NCBI GenBank assembly: GCA_947095585.1 | Contig: OX352763.1 | Span: forward strand, 101,473,908-101,537,907 | Reading direction: 5' to 3' | Length of the DNA: 64,000 bases | Origin: Nephrocerus scutellatus | Taxonomy: Eukaryota; Arthropoda; Insecta; Diptera; Pipunculidae | Shown: positions 32,801-42,856 of the stretch, in pieces | Layout of the letters: each line of letters opens with the position of its first letter | How positions within the stretch are numbered: position 1 is the stretch's first letter | Translations under genes and position numbers: made by a program | Notes under the pieces: model-generated | What the model was told of the DNA's origin: nothing | What the model saw: only the letters and a program-made list of their open reading frames with translations | Database searches by the model: none

Positions 32801-34524
32801 TCTGAGCCAGTGGATTTCTGAGTGTAGAGATCGTTTTAAACTCTAGCAACTGCACGAGTACGAATGTAAATCTGTCCCATAGAGTGTTCAATACTCGGAG
32901 GTACAGGCGGAAGCCATGCACAATCTGGAAGCGTGGAGCTAGCTGCAAAATGAGTGGCAAACAGATTGACCTTATGTTTAGAGCTTACAGCTGGAATGTC
33001 TTAGGAATCGAAGACAAGGCTGTATTTTTGATTATTAATTCTTTTCATTTGGCTCTTGTAGTATTTGTTGGCTCAATCATTTCTGTCTCGTTTAAAATTT
33101 ATTCGGTTTTCCTCAGTAGGGTTTGCTTTGTAAAACCGAAAGCATATCTCTCTAACCCTAGAGCAAACTTTACAGTTCGAATTATACCATCCATGTTCCT
33201 TTGGTTTAACAGACTTATTCCTGAAAGGCATAAAATCTTTCATACTAGTACGAATGATGTTTGTGAGCGCATCAGCGGCGGCATCTCCGTTGCTATCACA
33301 ATAGGTACTACCAGTTAATGATCCCCAAGAAGTTGATTTGAAGTTTTTTTTTTTTTTTTTTGAGTTTTGGCTCTAACTCCGTTTTTTTATTAACAAACTT
33401 TGGTGATACAACATAATAGTCGGATGAGCCTAGATGCGGTAATACATTGACGGAGTATTTATCAGAGAATGAGAGGTAAGGAACAAGTCAAGGGTGTTGG
33501 CAGAATGATTAGCAATGTCAGGTATTCTTGTAGGCTCATTTACAAGCTGAGAATTAGTTTATTAATCTCAGCTAAAATATCTCTACATACCTTCCTTTGG
33601 GTGTTATCTGCCACACAGAGTTCGCCCGCAACAACGATTTTAGTGAGAAGATATTGTATGACAATTCTGGAAATTGAATCAGGCAGTGATTCAAAGTCGT
33701 TATGAGTTGAACTACTGTCTAAGTTGGGACTTCTCTTAATAAAACAGTGTATGTTGCGCTTTTGTACGTTCATATCTATATCAAAACACGTTTCTGTGAT
33801 ATCTTGCAGTGTCGTTGTGTCGTTTTTTGTATGAAACGTTTGTAATTATTCAAAATTAAGAAAATTCCTAATACAATTAGTTTTCAATTTAACTGAACAC
33901 ATCCGGAATTAAAACCCCCACCTAAACAACAAAGTAATTTCCTTTTTTAGCTTTTCATATACCTCTTACCTTCAGCATTCCCATATGCGGAAAATTCTCC
34001 CAGCTCAATAGACCGTCCTCCTTGAAACCGTAAATTCGCGATGCTGTTATCGTGTTCGGCCCCATACCATCGCCCACAAATAGAATCACATTTTTCGCTC
34101 GCCTTCTATTGAGTTCACTATGCAGCGCAGCTTTCAACTCTTCAATACCCTTGTCATACCAAATCTTCTGTTCCGGGGGTAAGTCTACATTCCAAAATGA
34201 GATGTCTTCACCATTGGTTACTTCACTTTCAACTTCGTAGTGTATCAGAAATGCGATGCACATTACTGTGATGAGTACTCCGGAAAACATAACGGCGGAT
34301 ATAAAACATTTCGATTTGTAAACGTTCGCTTTGGTGTTAGTGTTTGCCTGTTTAGCATCCCTCGTTAGTCCGTTTTGTGAATCTAAACTCTCCATTTGTA
34401 CTTCGATTATGTCTTGATGGGAATTGGGCAATGGAATTGTATCGTTATCCCGGCTAAACGATGACATTCCGACGTTAATGTCAGACTGTTGACGCAGAAT
34501 CGGATGGCGTTGTCGCAGTTTCAA
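25992..34524 (-). CDS. Membrane-anchored alkaline phosphatase, six coding exons
   Basis: The joined exons are 34524-33970, 30054-29692, 29620-29407, 26816-26573, 26509-26208 and 26125-25992. All have GT-AG borders and matching phases (0, 0, 1, 2, 1), giving 603 codons as numbered from 34524. Alkaline phosphatases cleave phosphomonoesters at the outer cell face, using two zinc ions and one magnesium. The key residues are present: D152 in VGDGMG, the nucleophile S196 in PDSSSTATAL, R256 and H259 in TTRVTHATPA, E424, D429 and H433 in VEGGMIDQAHH, D472/H473 in TADHSH, and H549 in NTHGG. A hydrophobic span at about 73-95 after a ~70-residue hydrophilic N-terminus predicts a type II anchor. The C-terminus (STIVESLADLLPL) has no hydrophobic GPI-type tail. 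The codon at 34524 is TTG, so the true start is either the ATG at 34465-34467 (codon 20) or in an upstream exon. Introns 1 (3.9 kb) and 3 (2.6 kb) are full of transposons; introns 2, 4 and 5 are 71, 63 and 82 nt. Intron 2's donor (AAT|GTGATT) is weak. Confidence 0.93.
26848..26992. repeat. Short direct duplication inside phosphatase intron 3
   Basis: The segment CTACCACCACAGCCACTTAT with AAGCATTCTGTAACTAGTTA is present at about 26872-26911 and 26950-26989, preceded each time by TTTGACAAATGGTT. The unit is about 78 bp. Confidence 0.75.
27215..27641 (+). repeat. Degenerate G/T-rich minisatellite (left half)
   Basis: The plus strand is almost only G and T, in variants of TTTTGGGAGTATTTGGGGGT and TCTTTTGGG. 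Long open frames in several phases (W/F/G-rich plus, P/K-rich minus) are by-products of composition. The array resumes at 28888-29085, so the intervening element inserted into it. In phosphatase pre-mRNA this would be an A/C-rich stretch within intron 3. Confidence 0.85.
27642..28876 (-). repeat. Minisatellite-bearing element, longest and most homogeneous array
   Basis: It starts GTTTTTTAAATTCTCTATAT and ends TTTTTATGGGTTGTTTTTTT, the two family ends. Inside, at least five consecutive units of about 120 bp (from about 27965 to 28560) repeat CCCGATTTTCTTCAAATTTA, ACACATGTGTATCTCCGATA, TTTTTGTAAAAAATTTGGAG and GGGTTCGTGGGGCCC. The central units (28086-28550) are nearly identical while the outer ones are diverged, as expected from local homogenisation. 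An 88-codon minus frame here is repeat-derived. Confidence 0.88.
28888..29085 (+). repeat. Degenerate G/T-rich minisatellite (right half)
   Basis: This continues the array of 27215-27641: TTTGGGGTTCTTTTGGAAAC, TTTTTGGGGTCTTTTAG and TTTTGAGAGTCTTTTGA. It is a second piece of the same array, split by the inserted element. Confidence 0.8.
29407..30054 (-). CDS. Alkaline phosphatase exons 2 and 3
   Basis: Exon 2 (30054-29692) follows acceptor TTTTCCTTAG and carries the nucleophile motif DSSSTATA and the THATPA block. Exon 3 (29620-29407) starts after CATTTGTGTAG with VIMGGGRQC and ends VLG at donor GTATGT. The 71-nt intron between them uses the weak donor GTGATT. The join is needed to give the family-typical sequence GKNIN-VIMGGGR. 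Confidence 0.9.
30490..33790 (-). mobile_element. Jockey-like LINE in phosphatase intron 1
   Basis: It lies on the same strand as the host gene. From the 5' side it shows an endonuclease fragment (SLPDSISRIVIQYLLTKIVV, about 33690), a degenerate RT linker (33300-32650), FDNITEHWNQSLYQFVESIA in a shifted frame (about 32500), AYGAEDKLLHWIKSFLLERS (about 32380) and NAGVPQGYVLSPTLF (about 32280-32235). The C-terminal region is at 31200-30500. No RNase H was seen. It contains many stops. A minisatellite-bearing element is nested at 31208-32215. A second copy of the 3' part lies at 60780-61360. Confidence 0.75.
31208..32215 (+). repeat. Minisatellite-bearing element nested in the LINE
   Basis: The left end ACAAAAAACAACCAATAAAA leads to TGTAAATTCTCTAATAGGAG. 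The right end is CGAAGTTAATATAAAGAATT. It carries seven or more diverged units with TACACATGTATATAAAATTT. The LINE copy at 61 kb lacks it: there the flanking LINE sequences (ATCATTAA and GAGCCTTG...CGTCAGCATTTA-like) run together. Confidence 0.85.
33970..34524 (-). CDS. Alkaline phosphatase exon 1 (start uncertain)
   Basis: This exon encodes the N-terminal tail, the membrane span and NVILFVGDGMGPNTITASR with the first metal-binding Asp, and ends CTGAAG|GTAAGAGG. Upstream, TTTATTCCAG at about 34546-34537 is a plausible splice acceptor, and the frame remains open to it. An upstream exon could therefore supply the start; otherwise the first in-frame ATG is at 34465-34467. Confidence 0.9.
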
Positions 34525-35023
34525 TGAGCTAATCTGGAATAAAATTAAGTCAATTAATAGCTGCTATACCATAAAACGGTAAGATAACAATCAAGATAAG
34601 AGTTTTATTTGTTAGTGTAAACATTTGAATAAATAATTAGCGAGTACATGCCTTGAAAAGTGTTTCATTTTGCTATGAGTTGATGATCACTCGACCATAA
34701 GATTTTTCAATTGCTGTTATCTTATCACAGAGTGATTGTTTAATTACCGTAAAACTTATTTAAATTATGATTATGTACTTACGAGTAGTGTAAGTTTGCA
34801 TTCTTGACGAAGTTAAGGTTTTTACCAAACATAGAAGAAGTTGCAGAGCACAGTTAGGCTAGGCGCAAATTGAAAGTAAACCGTCTCAAGAACTATAAGA
34901 CATTCGGAGCAGAGGAACTATGGAAGGCCGGTACTACACCAGAAGACTGAAGAAAAGTTCCCATACATAATAATAAAGGAGATATCTTACGAAGTGCAAC
35001 AATTGTCAAAGAACAGAGCTTTT
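34525..35023. promoter_or_regulatory. Region upstream of phosphatase exon 1, with clustered GATA-type motifs
   Basis: AGATAA occurs at about 34582 and 34594 (the latter AGATAAG), and TTATCTTATC at about 34718-34727, so four GATA-like sites lie within 150 bp. GATA factors drive many gut genes in flies, which would suit an intestinal alkaline phosphatase, but such short motifs are common in AT-rich DNA. A 5' untranslated exon may also lie here. This is inference only. Confidence 0.25.
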
Positions 35024-38000
35024 CAATTGTGGCGCCCTATTTTATAATAAGATTTCGGCTGTGACTGTGGTTTTTTTGACGTTTTAACGACGTTTGCAAA
35101 TTATACAAAAAAATTAATCAAAATGTCGCACTTGGGAAAGTCAGAAACTTGAAGCCATTCATTCACTGACTCGCATGAGTTTCGAGAGCCACAGAAATGG
35201 AAGGCAAACGCGAATCACGGCTTCGACCAAATCGGGACATAGCGTCTACGTCAAGAGCAGCAGAAACGGAAGGAGAACGTTAATCGCAGCTTCAGCAAAA
35301 GCGTGACAGTGCATCTTCATCGAGAGCTGCAGAGACACCCCAACAGCATAACGAAAGATTTGATGCCAATCGCTCACGAATTGCTCTATCTAGAAAGAAT
35401 TGATTTTAAGTTGGCGGCATTTTATTGCAATAAGGATGATGACTACCGGAATCACGACGACGTAGTGTTTGGTGCAATTGACAAAGTTTGCTTACATTGT
35501 CGTTTTTTGAAGTTCGCTAAGGAATCCCCTGAAATGTGCTGTTCGAACGGTAAAGTTGTTTTGCCACCACCGATTGAGTTGTCTGTTGCCGATATTCCGC
35601 TATAAAGTAACATTTCTGGCGCCACTCCAAATTCCAAGCAAATCCTTCAAAATAACCGAAACTACAACTCATGCTTTCGAATGACGTCCTTTGGAGCAAC
35701 TAAGGTAGTTAATGACACCGGGTACATGACCACCATCAAAGTGCAAGGCCAAATCTACCACAGAATTTTTTCGGGAGCAATCCCGGTTCCCGATGAAGAT
35801 GTGAAATTCCTCCGAGTGTATTTCACTGGCAATGAAGAAGTCGAGCAGCGTTGCGCAATCAGTACTGAAGTCCGACGGAAAATCGTTTCGAGTAGTGATG
35901 AGCAAACGCAAGTGTTTAATGCGTTGCGGAAATTCATCTATCGTATGATGCACTACAATATCCAGTGCTTTTTCCGCGTGACGAGGATGGGTATCATTTC
36001 AACGCAATGCCAATGAACGCCAACACAAATGAAGAGTCGACAAAAAAAAGTTTTCTGCGTGGACTTTTATGCCTATTGCCTTGATCTGGCCGAATTAATC
36101 GAATTATTTGTTGAAATGCCGCGAACGGTTGAATCAACAAAAGCTGCGTGTCGAGGAATATGTCCACTTGCGTGATGCGATCGCAAATTATGGAAACGCT
36201 GCGAATATCAGCCAAATGATGATCTTGCTAGCGAAATACACCGGCAGTCCGCGGCACATGCACGAGTACGATCATGATGCCATGGCATTCGTGTGCAAAT
36301 GTGGACGACCGGACATCTTCATCACTTTCACGTGAAATCCAGCATGGAAAGACATCACCGACCTGTTATTCACTGGGAAAAGCTCAACACATAGACACGA
36401 TCTCCTCGCCCGAGCATTCAAACAAAAGATGACGAGGCTAATGGATGTCTTCACCAAAAATCACATATCTGGCGAAACTCAATGCTGGATGCACTCGTCC
36501 ACCATGCATTTAAGAAGGCAAGTATACAAAGCGCAATCCATGAAACTCAAACAGGAGGTGATGGATATGCTCTGTATAGGCGAAGAAAGCCAGATGACGG
36601 TGGATACACAACCACAATCAAAATGCGCAATGTAGATGTTGACGTCGAAAACAGATGGATCGTGCCCTACTCACAGCTGCTTTCAAAAATGTTTGAGGCC
36701 CACGTCAATGTTGCGTACTGCAATTCGGTGTAGTCGACCAAATACAATTGCAAATACGTCAACAAAGGCAAAGGCAAACTGACGAAATCACGCAATTCCA
36801 GATGGGGCGTCACATCAGCAGCAATGAAGCAGTTCGGCGCATATTTTCCGTGACAAAATATTACTTTCGGAACGTTTGTCACCCATTCGCGAGAGGTGGG
36901 ACACCGTGAAAAATACTTATAATGTTCCTGGGATTCGAACCACGAATCTCCTGCTCTGTGTCCATGCGCCTTTCCACTGAGCTACGGCGCCACCTCTCAA
37001 AATTATCATATGGGACGAATGCACAATGGCTCCGTAAAAAATCGCTCGAATCGCTTGACCGAAATCTGCGTTATTTTTGAGAAAACAACCTACCGATGGG
37101 AGGTGCTCTTATTCTTCTTGCTGATGATTTCCGCCAAACTTTGTGTGTTATTCCGCGATCAATGCCCGCAGATAAGCTGAACGTATGCTTGAAATCATTA
37201 TATCTTTGGAACCGAGTCGAGAAAACACGCTATCGACGAACATGCGTGTTCATTTGCTGCAAGACCCGCTGCCAAAACATTCTCAAAACAACTTTTGGAC
37301 ATCGGAAATGGCAAAATCCCAATTGATCGCGCCACGAATGAGATTTCATTCCCGCCGAACTTCTGTCAAATGCAACTGAATATTTAAGTCGTTGTCGACC
37401 AGGTATTCCCAAGTCTAACAAGTTGGCTGGCTTTGCGAACGTGCAATTTCGGCACCAAAAAAATTATTATGTCACAAGCTCAATGAGCAAATACAATTGA
37501 AACTGCCAGGCGAAACAGTTTCAATACAATTCGATCGGTACAGTAATGGACGAAGAACAAGCCGTCAATTATCCGACTGAATTTTTGAATTCATTGGGAA
37601 CACCCGGAATAACACCGCACTTATTAACACTGAACATTAACAGTATACGCTCCAAAGTTTTGCAACGAAACCAGATTGACCATCAAAAAATTCTCACCAA
37701 ATTTTATCGAGGCAACAAGGCGAAGACGTACTGATTTCACGCATACCGATGATTTCCAACGAATTGTCATTCGCATTCAAGTGGCTCCAGTTCCCTTTGC
37801 GTCTTGCCTTTGCTATTACCATATTGCTGGCATAAATTTGGAAAATTCATGTTTTTCACACGGTCAATTGTATGTGGCCTGCTCCCAAGTTGGCGCACCG
37901 AAGAATTTATACCTTTTTACTCAAAATAAAAAAATAAAAAAACAAAAATCATTGTCTATCTGGTCTATGCTGGCATTAAGATGAATTAAATACTTAATAC

Positions 38001-38101
38001 ATTTTTTCTTGGGCCTAGCAAGGCACTGTACCTATACTTCTTCGTCACACCAGAAGTCATCTGGTGTAGATAATAAGAGCTACCCGTGGGTCGCTAGCTA
38101 G
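35024..38101 (+). mobile_element. Helitron relic (Rep/helicase) with recognisable 3' end
   Basis: The plus strand carries an Arg/Ser-rich repeated N-terminus (ASTSRAAETEG, ASSSRAAETPQ). A C-x2-C...CC finger follows (VCLHCRFLKFAKESPEMCCS, 35486-35545), then the Helitron N-domain (GYMTTIKVQGQIYHRIFSGA, 35721-35780; KFLRVYFTGN), and DGGYTTTIKMRNVDVDVENR to YCKYVNKGK-like sequence (36597-36775). After a SINE and a gap come PIF1-type helicase pieces: IIIWDECTMAP (37005), MGGALILLADDFRQT (37096), ENTLSTNMRVHLL (37210), LPGETVS (37503), and the terminal LENSCFSHGQLYVACSQVGA (37839-37898). Stops and frameshifts abound. The 3' end GCTACCCGTGGGTCGC then CTAGCTAG, followed by T, fits the Helitron terminal hairpin and CTAG. 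Confidence 0.85.
36846..36993 (-). repeat. tRNA-derived SINE, head part, inserted in the Helitron
   Basis: Read on the minus strand it starts GTGGCGCCGTAGCTCAGTGG (A box) and has GATTCGTGGTTCGAATCCCA (B box), then CACGGTGTCCCACCTCTCGC and TTCCGAAAGTAATATTTTGT. The 3' half of the SINE and the central part of the Helitron are both absent at this junction, so a deletion probably removed them together. Confidence 0.85.
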
Positions 38102-38392
38102 TTAATTTCAAATGTAACGTTTCAAACGTTCAAACGACCAAAAACGTTTTAATTTCGGCAGAACATATGGAGGCTTGCAGTCAGTGACATCTATCATAAA
38201 ACATGTATGATGTTTAGCCTGTACCCAGTGTCAATTTTCTTACATTTAATATAATTCCCACAAATTAGTTCTTAACATACATTTTCTTTCTCCCCTTTTT
38301 CCCTTTTTATCTAAAAACCCATGTAATTCCCGCAATATGGGAGAAGTCCCACGACTTAACGACACTGCTTGTACCTTAGTAATTTGCTTGTT
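38102..38392. other. Spacer after the Helitron
   Basis: No feature recognised. Confidence 0.3.
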
Positions 38393-38617
38393 TCAATAGC
38401 AAACTTGCACATAAGAAAATTTGATTGAATCGAATGGAGGACGATCGTCAAAAACGATTGACACAAGTTCCGTGCTACCACCCTTCTTCATGGGTCGAAT
38501 AAAGTTAAAAGTGGTGATTTCCGTTCTCTTATGAGTAACTAAATTTCGATAGACATTTTCAATTAATTCAATGGAATTTTTGCAACGCACACGAAAACTA
38601 CCAATCCTGAGCAACAA
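38393..38617 (-). CDS. Candidate terminal exon, unknown protein
   Basis: Minus strand: acceptor TTTTTTTGTTGCTCAG (near 38612-38627) is followed by an open frame of about 70 codons ending in a stop. It includes RVRCKNSIELIENVYRNLVT, TTFNFIRPMKKGGSTELVSI and FDDRPPFDSIKFSYVQVCY. The composition is protein-like and unlike the transposon frames around it, but no family is recognised and no partner exon was found. It may be an exon of an unseen gene or part of an unfamiliar transposon. Confidence 0.3.
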   Translation of the reverse strand: MLLRIGSFRVRCKNSIELIENVYRNLVTHKRTEITTFNFIRPMKKGGSTELVSIVFDDRPPFDSIKFSYVQVCY

Positions 38618-38639
38618 AAAAACAAATAAGGGTTAAAAG

Positions 38640-39030
38640 TATTCGTTTTTCGGGTACAAACTTTTATTTTATGTGGTAGCTAGTTGATAACTGACTTCAT
38701 TGAGAGATGAAAAAATTTGCTAAGCTGTTTCGCTGAAGTACGATGACATTTTTTCAATATTAATGACGGAATGCCGTCGGGTCCAGTCGCGCTTTATTGG
38801 GGTCAACTTCTTTAAGAATCTTTGAAATCCGTTTTCGGAAATAGATTTTAGACATACCTGGGGCAACATTCGGGAGAATTGGTGGGCTTTGGTTAAATAA
38901 AGGAAGGGTAGAAGCACAATCAAAATGCGAAGATAAGAGATGAGCATTCTCAATACCAGTTTTATAAAGGATACCATTATTGAATAAAGAAGGAACAGAA
39001 GAAGTTTTGTCTACAAAGTTTCTTTTAACC
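38640..39030 (-). mobile_element. LINE fragment (RT linker region)
   Basis: On the minus strand, LPNVAPGMSKIYFRKRISKI is followed by LKEVDPNKARLDPTAFRH. This matches the M..I..R.R.V...L..LD..KA.GPDGIP layout before the RT domain of Jockey-like elements. Both ends are missing. Confidence 0.6.
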
Positions 39031-39249
39031 AGGGTAGCAAGATATCAAAAGCTTCGATTGTTTGAATTTGAATCCAACATTTTCCGCATGCTACACCGAA
39101 TCTTTTTTTGGTTCTAGCTATTATAAACTTAACGTTTTCTTCGGAAGGGCAATTAACGTAGTCCAAATGGACTGTTTTGGCTAAGCAACGGTACGTCCGG
39201 CATTCGATTTGGCCTTCTTGACACCCCTCACCGTAAAGCCCGTAAATTG

Positions 39250-40960
39250 AGCAGAGTGCGAAAATCGCCATCTTGTTTGGGGGAGACGCCCCCTTTGGGT
39301 AGGAGGGGCATCCAAAGTTTTGAGTTTTTATTTTAGAAAAATGCATTTTTCTAAGTATTTATAAGGAGGTGTGGGGGTTAATTGGTATCATACGAAAGGT
39401 AATAAAAATACCTTCCATTTAAAAAATAGAATTGCCAATAGAACCCCCCTCGACGGAGAAAGAGCAAAAAACAGACTTTTTCATAAAAGTGTAAAAAGGG
39501 GCGTGCTTAAAAGTGGGTGGGACAAAATATTGGTATCAAATGAAAGGTGATAATTAGGTCTACACAGCCATGCTATTCTTTACGGCGTGGCTCAATTCTA
39601 GCGGAATCGCGATCAGTTTATATTGCGTTTATATGCAACGTTATCTAGAAATGGTTATTACCCCATACCATATGCTGGCCGATACCATATTATACCCATA
39701 CAAAACCGGTGACGCACTGTAAAATGCTCTGCGCTCAATTCATTTATGTTCAGATAGGAGTTTTTCCTTTTAAAAAACTATGGCGATTTGGTGGGGCAAA
39801 AATACCGTTGCCGAGCATACCGTTGGAACGCCACTGTTTTCTTACTAGCGACGGCTGACCTGCATTTTTTGTTAAACCACTTATTTTTACGAATATTGAT
39901 TTTCTTGAAGGAGGAAGGAATAAATTTTTTCAATGGAATTCAGTGGTAATTCCTTTCAGTGGACTCCTTTCCGTTGCAGGTTGAATTTATTTGTTTCAAA
40001 AACTCCGTATGCAAATCTTCGAGCTAAAGATGTTATTTTAGTTGAAGATGAAAGTCCAGTTTTCAGAAATAAGGCAAAAGAATTTTTTTCAGCGTGCGTG
40101 TGTTTGATTTTTTGATACATAACACCCCCCCCCCCTTGGTCCCTTGTATGGGATTATATTCAATTATATAAAATTCCACATAAACCAAATACAAATTGAT
40201 CCACCTTTTGCTAAAAATGAGCCACGCCTATAAAAATAGCATGGCTGTGTAGAACTAAATGTCACATTTCATATATTATCAATACTTGTGCCCGCCCACT
40301 TTCATACACACCAAGTGTTGCACTTTTACGGAAAAGTCAGATTTTTCACTCTAAATCTGCCGAGGTGTGTTTGATTGGCCCCTTTTTAAAAACTTTTATT
40401 TAACTTGACTTGACCCCTTTTTGTCTGTATTTTCAACCACTTTGAGGTCTTTTTTAACCGTTTCCACACGACATAGAGAGTTGAAATTTTGTGAGTATCT
40501 AAGTCCAAAATAGCTTTTTTTATATTCCACTTACGACGCGTGTCACGTATGAAACGTGTGATGGTTTGAAATTGCGCCATTTTCTCGTTTTTGATGTCTT
40601 TTTTAACCATCTTTAGCACGACCGGCTCATTGTCAGGGGCACATTTTGATATCCTGCTTTTGACGCGTGTGGCGCGTAGAAAAAAGAAAGTTCTTTGAAA
40701 TAGCATCAACCTCAAACACAGATATTTTGGCGATTATTACCAAATAATAAACGACTGTGTGGCGTGTTTCGAGGTAAATATAAAAGTTTGTACCCGAAAA
40801 ACTAAGTTTTTTTACATTTACTTTTTTATCATCTTTCATATGATACCATTACCAATTACCCCCATACTGTCTTCAAACCACTTGATAAAACACACTTTTC
40901 TGGAGAAAAAAAAAACCCAAAACTTCGAAATCCCCTCGCGCTCCCAAGCCCTGCCAACTT
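39250..40960. repeat. Large interrupted inverted repeat (foldback-like)
   Basis: The left arm (about 39250-39596) is inverted in two right-arm segments (40215-40350 and about 40822-40960). Matching landmarks are TCTACACAGCCATGCTATT against AATAGCATGGCTGTGTAGA, and GCGTGGCTC against GAGCCACGC. GGGGGTTAATTGGTATCATA matches TATGATACCATTACCAATTACCCCC in reverse. The right arm is split by about 470 bp (40351-40821), which carries its own two diverged units (GACGCGTGTCACGTATG and GACGCGTGTGGCGCGTA). The 620 bp between the arms has a 60-codon plus frame (MEFSGNSFQWTPFRCRLNLF) of unknown meaning and a poly-C run at 40134-40145. No transposase is visible. Confidence 0.72.
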
Positions 40961-41179
40961 TTTTGATGGTTGGAAGTGGGAGCGTGGCAAAGGTCGAACA
41001 TAAAGTAAAACCCTATAAGCATATTTGCCGAAGGGTTTTAAACCGAGTCCGTATTTGTGATAGAAAACCCTTCAAACACCACTGGAAGCTTCACCATGCA
41101 ATATGCCGCATTTTGGTTTGCACGTTATTCGATTCTAAAGTCACAGCCTCATCACATGCGGAAATTTACTAGCAGACTA

Positions 41180-42680
41180 ATTATAAAATTTCATTCGATT
41201 ATGAACTCAAATATAAAACAGCAGTAGAAACTTGTTGCTTCCGATGGCGTTTTCTCGTAATATTGTAAAGTTTAACGCTTGATTTACATTTGTGGCGTGC
41301 GTGTGGCGTGTGAAAAAAGTGAAATTGTAGTTAGCCAGACGAGAGAAGTAGTATATTTTTCAATGTTACCATAATGCTATAGATAACATTTTCCATGTTA
41401 CTAACTATAAAATGACTATAACATTCGTGTTGTGTCAATCTCTTCGGGCTTACCACAACTTCGGCCCGCTCACTTTGTCTCGCACGACTCAAATGTAAAC
41501 TTTGCATTAACAAAATAATCGTATGGCACAAAGATGTATGCCCCCCTATTTAACGGTATGAGCTGTGCGAGCGTGTGATTATATTGATATCAACCCACTG
41601 TTAGTAAAAATCCAGTGAAAAAAATACTTTCTTACCTTAATTTTATTCAATGGGAAATTATATCTTAAGACAAATTTGTCATCTCGTTCCAAATATATTA
41701 ATCAGCAGTAATTGATTTTTAACAATATGTCCCTGTGTATTCGTCAGGTTTTGTTGTTTTGATTGGCTAACTAGAACTTTTTACTCCTCACTTTTCCAAT
41801 TGCACAATTTATTTCAGTAATTATTTATTTATTACACCTCTTATCTTCACGTTCACGGTTCGGTTCACTTGAATGGTGGAATGTAAATGTGACACACACG
41901 TCAATTTCTTATAAATTTTCATTAGCGCAAGAATGCAACAAAAGCAATAACTAGAATAGTAATAAGAGAATCACATTTACTCTTAAATTTTGTACATGCA
42001 TCTGGTACCTGCTACACTCTACTCTCTTTCTCTGCTTTCGCGAAATGCTGTTGCTACGACTGCTGGTGCTGGTGTTAAAAAATCGACCTGTGCCACCGGA
42101 ACATTTATTTGAAACTAATTCGAAAATGTTTGCACTGTACGATTTATTAAAATTTCACAAAGAACGTATGCCGCAGACAATTGTTGATTACAAACGTCAA
42201 TTGATAATTATAATGACAATGCAGCCGTTTTTGATACGAGAAAGGCTATGATGTTAATGAGCATTGTGCAATAAGGTGGTTGCCCGACAGAAACCGCAAT
42301 CGATGAATGAAATGTTGAATGTCTACTCTCCTTTACCCTTTACGTGTTGTTATTTATTGTGTTGATTATTCTTATGTCACGTTTTGAATCTCTACTCTTT
42401 TTCTTCGTTGGCCAAGAGTAAGAGGCAATATATTGGTTTTCCTTTTGATTAAGTTCCAGGGCTGTTTGCGAGGGATTGTTCCTTTTTTGCATCACCAAAT
42501 AAAGAAATTGTTTTTTCGTTTGAATTGCAAAAGTGCACTTTAATTTATGTTATATAAAATTTTTTCATTAATCATTCGTGACTAATGATGGGATATCAAG
42601 TGTTAACTTTGAACGTAGAGTAAGGAATCTTGTGGTTCACGCACATACGCGAGTCTGTCTCTTCGACGCAATTACCACCT
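41180..42680. other. Unassigned, apparently low-repeat sequence
   Basis: The only frame of note is 42045-42251 (plus, 68 codons). It starts with a hydrophobic leader-like run (MLLLRLLVLVL) and then a charged segment. I recognise no family and do not call it a gene. Confidence 0.3.
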
Positions 42681-42681
42681 A

Positions 42682-42780
42682 CACTGCGGTTCACTAGATT
42701 AGAAGCACATCATTTTGTGAGATAAAATTGATATTTCTCCAGTTATGTGTCAGGAAAGAAAAAACAAATGGTGGTGAAAG
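42682..42780 (+). mobile_element. Solo end of the Tc1-type family
   Basis: CACTGCGGTTCACTAGATTA then GAAGCACATCATTTTG, GATATTT and GTGTCAGGAAA match the reverse complement of 13480-13573. It is preceded by TA. No other end or transposase is nearby. Confidence 0.75.
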
Positions 42781-42856
42781 TTCCGAGTAGTTTGTGGTTA
42801 GTAAAAAATCAAGTTTTAAAAAATATTCAAAACAAAATACTACTGGCTACTATCTA

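Noticed and set aside
40134..40145. Poly-C run as a functional site
   Set aside because: It is a simple homopolymer inside a repeat, and its length may be a sequencing or assembly uncertainty.
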